Positions 6,452-11,060 of a stretch of DNA of 11,060 nucleotides are shown in pieces. Below the pieces are notes generated by a model. That model was given only the letters and a program-made list of their open reading frames with translations, searched no databases and was not told the origin of the DNA. The stretch comes from Bacteroidota bacterium (GTDB taxonomy: Bacteria; Bacteroidota; Bacteroidia; Cytophagales; Cyclobacteriaceae): positions 1 to 11,060 of the forward strand of contig QGUY01000125.1 in assembly GCA_003242315.1 (NCBI GenBank), read 5' to 3'. A program made the position numbers and the translations under genes. Position 1 is the stretch's first letter. The number at the start of each line of letters is the position of its first letter.

Positions 6452-6482
6452 CAAAATTAGGGATATGCCCACGACAACCAAA
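6452..6482 (-). promoter_or_regulatory. Candidate promoter of recF-DUF721
   Basis: On the minus strand TTTG (6482-6479) is followed after 19 nt by TAATTTTG (6459-6452), a full match to the Bacteroidota housekeeping promoter. The -33 element lies inside the first codons of the divergent pdhA gene (start 6465), so the pdhA N-terminal coding sequence doubles as promoter DNA. The predicted recF leader is about 55 nt. Confidence 0.6.
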
Positions 6483-7523
6483 GCAAAGAAAAAGGCGAAA
6501 GCGGACGGGAAAGAAGACAAGCAGGCAAAAGCCGAAAAAGGGTTTTCCCGCGACACATACCTATTTTGGTATGAGAAAATGCTGCTGATGCGGCGATTTG
6601 AGGAGAAGGCCGGGCAATTGTACGGACAGCAAAAGATCCGTGGCTTCTGCCACCTCTACATAGGCCAGGAAGCTTGCGCCGCCGGCGCAGTGACGGCCCT
6701 TACTAAAGATGATAAGTGGATCACGGCTTACCGCGACCACGCGCATCCATTGGCGCTAGGAACGGACCCGAAACTGGTTATGGCCGAACTTTTCGGAAAA
6801 GCAACGGGCATATCCAAGGGCAAGGGAGGCTCCATGCACATCTTCGACAAGGAGCACAACTTCTTTGGCGGACACGGCATCGTTGGTGGTCAGATCCCTC
6901 TTGGCGCGGGGATTGCGTTTGCTGAAAAATATAAGAAGACGGGCGCCCTTTGCATTTGCTACATGGGCGATGGCGCCGTGCGCCAGGGTTCCTTCCACGA
7001 AACGCTTAACCTCGCGATGCTCTGGAAGCTGCCCGTGATCTTCGTGATCGAAAACAACGGGTACGCCATGGGTACATCCGTGAAACGGACCTCGAACGTC
7101 ACTGAACTTTACACGCTGGGTGAAGCCTACGACATGCCCTGCGCACCGGTCGACGCCATGAAAGTGGAAGAGGTGCACAAGGCTGTCGCTGAAGCCGCAG
7201 AACGCGCCCGCAAGGGTGAAGGTCCTACCCTGCTCGAATTCCGCACCTATCGCTATAAAGGTCACTCCATGTCTGACCCCGCGAAATACCGCACCAAGGA
7301 CGAAGTGGAGGAATACAAGCGCCGGGATCCGATCGAAGTGGTTAAGCAGACGATCCTCGCGCAGAAGTTCGCTACCGAGAAGGAGTTGGCCGAGATCGAT
7401 GAGAAAGTCAATGCGATCGTAGAGGAATCCGTGAAATTCGCGGAAGAGTCGGAGTTTCCGGACCCGGCAGAGGCTACGCGCGACGTATACGTGCAGGAAG
7501 ATTACCCGTTCGTGGCGGACTGA
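6465..7523 (+). CDS. pdhA: Pyruvate dehydrogenase E1 component, alpha subunit
   Basis: This is the thiamine diphosphate-binding alpha subunit of heterotetrameric (alpha2-beta2) E1, which decarboxylates pyruvate and passes the acetyl group to E2 lipoamide. The start ATG at 6465 gives 352 residues. The frame is open to 6363, but the upstream part overlaps the recF start and promoter region. The ThDP/Mg motif begins GDG at 168-170 and ends with ENN at 196-198. The regulatory loop YRYKGHSMSD (262-271) is the one that carries phosphorylation sites in mitochondrial E1 alpha. RDHAHPLALG (90-99) and SKGKGGSMH (117-125) are family hallmarks, and their match favours pyruvate over branched-chain keto acids. 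Residues about 2-25 are a Lys/Ala-rich extension before the family's usual N-terminus (FSRDTYLFWYEKMLLMRRFE). The beta subunit and E2 are not adjacent. The next gene starts 122 nt downstream with its own promoter. Confidence 0.95.
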   Translation: MPTTTKAKKKAKADGKEDKQAKAEKGFSRDTYLFWYEKMLLMRRFEEKAGQLYGQQKIRGFCHLYIGQEACAAGAVTALTKDDKWITAYRDHAHPLALGTDPKLVMAELFGKATGISKGKGGSMHIFDKEHNFFGGHGIVGGQIPLGAGIAFAEKYKKTGALCICYMGDGAVRQGSFHETLNLAMLWKLPVIFVIENNGYAMGTSVKRTSNVTELYTLGEAYDMPCAPVDAMKVEEVHKAVAEAAERARKGEGPTLLEFRTYRYKGHSMSDPAKYRTKDEVEEYKRRDPIEVVKQTILAQKFATEKELAEIDEKVNAIVEESVKFAEESEFPDPAEATRDVYVQEDYPFVAD

Positions 7524-7530
7524 AACATTT

Positions 7531-7561
7531 TTGACAGAAAGTCATCTTATTAGTAGTTTTG
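7531..7561 (+). promoter_or_regulatory. Candidate promoter of the TPR gene and ribH
   Basis: The plus strand has TTTTTG ending at 7533, a 20-nt spacer and TAGTTTTG at 7554-7561. This is a full match to TTTG-N20-TAnnTTTG. It begins 8 nt after the pdhA stop codon, so the TPR-ribH pair can be transcribed independently of pdhA. The predicted start site is about 7565-7568, which gives a leader of roughly 80 nt. Confidence 0.6.
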
Positions 7562-7567
7562 CGGCCG

Positions 7568-7625
7568 CTCAATCCTGCCCCAACTTTAGTCGGGACTTGC
7601 CCTGACCTTAATCGGGGTGATTGAG
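7568..7625 (+). other. Structured leader upstream of the TPR gene
   Basis: CTCAATC (7568-7574) and GATTGAG (7619-7625) are perfect inverted repeats, and inside them CCCC and GGGG extend the stem. The interior holds GTCGGG/CCC-T-GAC pairing and two imperfect direct copies of a 17-nt unit (CCCCAACTTTAGTCGGG and CCCTGACCTTAATCGGG, four differences). No T-run follows, so it is not a standard terminator for pdhA. It starts at or a few bases after the predicted transcription start, so it may be a 5' untranslated structure that affects mRNA stability or translation of the TPR protein. Confidence 0.45.
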
Positions 7626-7645
7626 TGGGGTCTTACCTATTCCAC

Positions 7646-8335
7646 ATGGCCAAGAAGAAAGAAACAAAGAAGGATATCCTGGAGAGTCCCGAGGCACTGC
7701 AAGAAAAATTTGAGGCTGCCGAAAATTGGATTGAGGAACACTCCAGGCTCCTCCTCGGGATCGGCGCCGTAGTTGTCCTCGCTGTCGCGGGATTCTTCGG
7801 ATACAAGTACTATCTCAACAACCGCGACGACGAAGCACAGCGCCAGATGTTTCAGGCCGTGTACTATTTCGAATCGGATAGTCTCGACCTCGCCCTCAAC
7901 GGCGACGGAAACAATCTCGGATTTGTCGACATCGCCGACGAGTACGGTAACACCAACGCTGGAAACCTGGCCAACTTTTACGCTGGCGCTGCATACCTCA
8001 AGCAAGGTAAGTATCAACTGGCGCGACTTTACCTGGAAGACTTCAAAGCGAATGATCTCCTCGTTCAGGCACGCGCCTACAGCCTGATCGGCGACACTTA
8101 CATGGAGGAAGAAAATTACGAGCAGGCGGTCAACTATTATCGCAAAGCCGCCAGCTACAAACCTAACAAGTACTACACGCCGACGTACCTGATGAAGGAG
8201 GCTCTCGCCTGCGAGAAGCTTAACGACACGGCGGGCGCGAAGAAAGCCTACCAAACTATTATCGACAATTATTGGGAGTCCGCTGAATTCCAGAACGCCA
8301 GGAAATTCATCGCCCGACTTAATGGCAATTCGTAA
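7646..8335 (+). CDS. Membrane-anchored tetratricopeptide repeat protein
   Basis: This 229-residue protein has a charged cytoplasmic N-terminus (MAKKKETKKDILESPEALQ) and one transmembrane helix at about 35-56 (LLLGIGAVVVLAVAGFFGY). The C-terminal domain contains at least two or three TPR-like helix pairs: about 108-134 (NFYAGAAYLKQGKYQLARLY), 141-173 (ARAYSLIGDTYMEEENYEQA) and 180-210. The layout is like YfgM-type ancillary proteins of the Sec translocon, with the TPRs on the outer side of the inner membrane. That likeness is one of architecture, so the function is uncertain. The start at 7646 is preferred over one 21 nt upstream because MAKKK is the natural N-terminus. It lies 37 nt before ribH on the same strand, probably as a two-gene operon. 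Confidence 0.85.
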   Translation: MAKKKETKKDILESPEALQEKFEAAENWIEEHSRLLLGIGAVVVLAVAGFFGYKYYLNNRDDEAQRQMFQAVYYFESDSLDLALNGDGNNLGFVDIADEYGNTNAGNLANFYAGAAYLKQGKYQLARLYLEDFKANDLLVQARAYSLIGDTYMEEENYEQAVNYYRKAASYKPNKYYTPTYLMKEALACEKLNDTAGAKKAYQTIIDNYWESAEFQNARKFIARLNGNS

Positions 8336-8372
8336 CGACTGATTAACTCGCGTCGAATAACTAATCACACTT

Positions 8373-8840
8373 ATGGCAGGACCGCATAAGTCCGGACGCA
8401 TTAAAACCCGTTCCAGCCTCGCCTCAAAGCGCTTTGCTATTGTGGTTGCTGATTGGAACGAAGAAATCACTAACGCGCTTTACGAGGGTGCCGTTGCTAC
8501 ATTACGGGAACACGGCGTTCCTGCAAAGAATATCATTCGCAAAAGCGTGCCGGGCAGCTTCGAACTTTCGCTGGGCGGACTGTTGATGGCCAAGAAAAGA
8601 GACATCCATGCTGTCATCTGCATCGGATGTGTGATCCAGGGTGAAACACCTCACTTCGATTACATCTGCCAGGCCGTTGCCTACGGCATCACCCAGGCCA
8701 ATCTCATGACAGGCAAACCCGTCATCTTCGGTGTGCTCACCACCTCCAACAAACAACAAGCTGAGGACCGCGCCGGTGGCAGGTATGGAAATAAGGGTGA
8801 AGAGGCGGCGCTGTCAGCGATCCGGATGTTGGATTTTTGA
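8373..8840 (+). CDS. ribH: 6,7-dimethyl-8-ribityllumazine synthase
   Basis: Lumazine synthase joins 5-amino-6-ribitylaminouracil with 3,4-dihydroxybutanone phosphate in the penultimate step of riboflavin synthesis. The 155-residue product is the usual size. Family motifs are visible: FAIVVADWNEEIT (substrate-binding aromatic, W in place of the more common F), VPGSFELSLG, GCVIQGETPHFDYI (with the catalytic His) and GVLTTSNKQQAEDRAGG followed by GNKGEEAA. The start at 8373 lies 37 nt after the TPR stop. No FMN riboswitch is visible upstream and no other rib genes are near, so control is probably at the shared TPR-ribH promoter. Confidence 0.97.
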   Translation: MAGPHKSGRIKTRSSLASKRFAIVVADWNEEITNALYEGAVATLREHGVPAKNIIRKSVPGSFELSLGGLLMAKKRDIHAVICIGCVIQGETPHFDYICQAVAYGITQANLMTGKPVIFGVLTTSNKQQAEDRAGGRYGNKGEEAALSAIRMLDF

Positions 8841-8915
8841 TTGAGCCACATAGGGCACATAGGGTTGCCACTCTATGCGTCCTATGTGTCCCCCTATGTG
8901 AACTATGTGGTTCAA
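8841..8915. repeat. Long imperfect inverted repeat of CACATAGGG-like units between ribH and icd
   Basis: The left arm 8841-8864 and right arm 8892-8915 are complementary at 21 of 24 positions. The differences are one position that becomes a G-U pair in RNA and a 2-nt mismatch. Each arm is itself built from two copies of a CACATAG core, and the 27-nt centre holds further CTATGCG/CCTATGTG copies. Neither strand has a U-run right after the stem. It starts directly after the ribH stop and ends just before the icd terminator. It looks like an intergenic repeat element or a 3' mRNA-protecting stem. Confidence 0.7.
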
Positions 8916-8916
8916 G

Positions 8917-8947
8917 AAAAAAAAGAGACGCACGGCCGTGCGTCTCT
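8917..8947 (-). terminator. Intrinsic terminator of icd
   Basis: A perfect 24-bp palindrome (8924-8947, arms AGAGACGCACGG/CCGTGCGTCTCT) is followed on the minus strand by a 7-nt U-run (8923-8917). It starts 40 nt after the icd stop. On the plus strand no U-run follows, so it serves icd and probably not ribH. Confidence 0.9.
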
Positions 8948-8987
8948 ACTGAATATTCCCAATGATCTAAGTTCAGGGTGAAATCCC

Positions 8988-10235
<1,248 letters not shown>

Positions 10236-10357
10236 TTTTTGTAATCGTTTGTTAATCGTCTAAACCCTGAACTCGCCTGGCAGGGCAATTTTTTCGGGCC
10301 GAAATTAGAAAATTAAGCGTATTAACGAACAGAAAATATTTACTAAGTCGTTGTGAC

Positions 10358-10951
10358 ATGAAAATCGCGCCGATGAAACCGCTTCCCCTGTTCGTCCTGA
10401 TGCTTTCATTGTGTTTGTTGACTTCAGCGACCCGCATACCTGAAAAAGTGTCCGTGTGCCTCTCCGACGAAGAGCAGCTGCTCTATGATATGATCATGCA
10501 GTACAGGAAAAGTAAAGGTCTGAAGCCTATTCCCCTCTCCGCCCGTCTCTCGCAGGTTGCTCAGATTCACGCGCGTGATCTTGTTGAAAACTACGCCTTT
10601 GCTCCTGACAATCCGTGCAATCCTCATAGTTGGTCCGACAAAGGCAAGTGGTCTCCCTGTTGCTACACCAATGATCACAAGCAGGCGCAATGCATGTGGG
10701 ACAAGCCAAAAGAAATTAACGGCTATGACGCGCCCGGTTACGAAATCGCCTACTACAGTTCGAAGGGAGCCTCCGCAGAGGAAGGCCTAAGTGGCTGGAA
10801 GAAAAGTCCTTCACACAACCCCCTCATCATCAACTCCGGCATGTGGAAGAAGATCGAATGGCGCGCGATTGGTATCGGGATCTACGGAGAGTATGGTATT
10901 GTATGGTTTGGCGAGCACGCGGATGATCAGGAGCCAGGGGCTTGCCGTTAA
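10358..10951 (+). CDS. Secreted CAP-domain (SCP/PR-1-like) protein, cysteine-rich
   Basis: This 197-residue protein has a signal peptide (hydrophobic core LPLFVLMLSLCLLTSA, likely cleavage after Ala24). Cys19 lacks a proper lipobox because Leu precedes it, so it is probably not a lipoprotein. The rest resembles the CAP superfamily. An N-terminal helix has DEEQLLYDMIMQYRKSKGLK followed by LSARLSQVAQIHARDL. Candidate cavity residues are His90 in NPHSW, Glu129 in GYEIAYY, His153 in SPSHNPLI and Glu186 in WFGEH. The mature part has six cysteines (34, 87, 101, 102, 112, 196), an even number that suggests disulfides outside the cytoplasm. The role of bacterial CAP proteins is mostly unknown. A second in-frame Met at residue 6 could also be the start. 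The gene stands alone, divergent from icd and followed by a repeat array. Confidence 0.8.
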   Translation: MKIAPMKPLPLFVLMLSLCLLTSATRIPEKVSVCLSDEEQLLYDMIMQYRKSKGLKPIPLSARLSQVAQIHARDLVENYAFAPDNPCNPHSWSDKGKWSPCCYTNDHKQAQCMWDKPKEINGYDAPGYEIAYYSSKGASAEEGLSGWKKSPSHNPLIINSGMWKKIEWRAIGIGIYGEYGIVWFGEHADDQEPGACR

Positions 10952-10955
10952 TGTG

Positions 10956-11036
10956 GTGAAGTGTTGAAGTGCGCAAGTGTTGAAGTGCGCACACTCCAAC
11001 ACTTCAACACTTCAACACTTCAACACTTCAACACTC
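10956..11036. repeat. Self-complementary tandem repeat array after the CAP gene
   Basis: Starting 5 nt after the CAP stop, a 16-nt unit (AGTGTTGAAGTGCGCA) occurs twice in a row at 10960-10991. It is followed at 10998-11036 by four full and one partial copy of the 8-nt unit AACACTTC. The two blocks are complementary: AGTGTTGAAGTG at 10976-10987 pairs perfectly with CACTTCAACACT at 11000-11011 around a 12-nt loop, and the outer copies can extend the stem. It may end the CAP transcript, but no clean U-run follows on the plus strand. Confidence 0.8.
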
Positions 11037-11060
11037 TTACCCACATTTCAGAAAACCCCC

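Noticed and set aside
6392..6556. A longer recF start with a hydrophobic N-terminus
   Set aside because: It is antisense to the pdhA start, covers the predicted promoter, and RecF has no signal or membrane segment.
7637..8470. A 277-codon minus-strand frame opposite the TPR gene and the ribH start
   Set aside because: It overlaps two recognised plus-strand genes and has Val/Ile-rich shadow composition with no motif.
8373..8840. Riboflavin cluster or FMN riboswitch near ribH
   Set aside because: No other rib gene lies in the window, and the leader upstream of the operon does not show FMN aptamer features that I can recognise.
10236..10357. Promoters for icd and the CAP gene in their divergent spacer
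   Set aside because: Only imperfect boxes such as TAATTTCG or TAATTTTC are present, without a matching -33 TTG at the right distance.

Overview
The window is an ordinary stretch of chromosome from a member of the phylum Bacteroidota. The evidence is the order tRNA-Tyr/Gly/Thr - tuf - tRNA-Trp - secE - nusG - rplK - rplA - rplJ - rplL, the recF/DUF721 pair, the lack of Shine-Dalgarno sequences before most starts, and several upstream sites that fit the Bacteroidota housekeeping promoter (TTG or TTTG, about 18-20 nt, then TAnnTTTG). Base composition looks near or slightly above 50% GC, which would suit Chitinophagales or Cytophagales. That finer placement is a guess. No phage, transposon, CRISPR array, toxin-antitoxin pair or defence system is visible, and all protein genes but one belong to well-known families.

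Region 1 (1-4783, minus strand) is the translation and transcription superoperon. Read in the direction of transcription it holds tRNA-Tyr(GTA), tRNA-Gly(TCC), tRNA-Thr(GGT), tuf (EF-Tu), tRNA-Trp(CCA), secE, nusG, rplK (L11), rplA (L1), rplJ (L10) and rplL (L7/L12). rplL is cut by the window edge a few residues before its end. None of the four tRNAs encodes its CCA tail. A candidate intrinsic terminator followed by a candidate promoter lies between tuf and tRNA-Trp, so the cluster may be split into two transcription units.

Region 2 (4784-6464) holds recF and a small DUF721 (DciA-like) gene, both on the minus strand with an ATGA stop/start overlap. A strong GC hairpin lies at 4871-4902, and a near-consensus promoter for the tRNA-tuf operon at 4914-4942. 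recF and the divergent pdhA share a 73-bp intergenic region with back-to-back promoter candidates; the recF -33 element lies inside the pdhA coding sequence.

Region 3 (6465-8840, plus strand) holds pdhA (pyruvate dehydrogenase E1 alpha, with an unusual Lys/Ala-rich N-terminal extension), a membrane-anchored TPR protein with its own near-consensus promoter and a folded leader, and ribH (lumazine synthase).

Region 4 (8841-11060) holds icd (NADP-type isocitrate dehydrogenase, minus strand), flanked by two repeat-rich intergenic elements. One is a long imperfect inverted repeat built from CACATAGGG-like units, next to a perfect 24-bp palindromic terminator. The other is a folded array of 8-nt and 16-nt repeats after a secreted Cys-rich CAP-domain protein.

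The non-coding layer is the most interesting part. Three promoter candidates (before tRNA-Tyr, before tRNA-Trp and before the TPR gene) are each followed within about 6-17 nt by a substantial hairpin, so these transcripts would begin with a stem-loop. Two different intergenic repeat families also occur close together around icd. No undescribed multi-gene system can be supported from this sequence.
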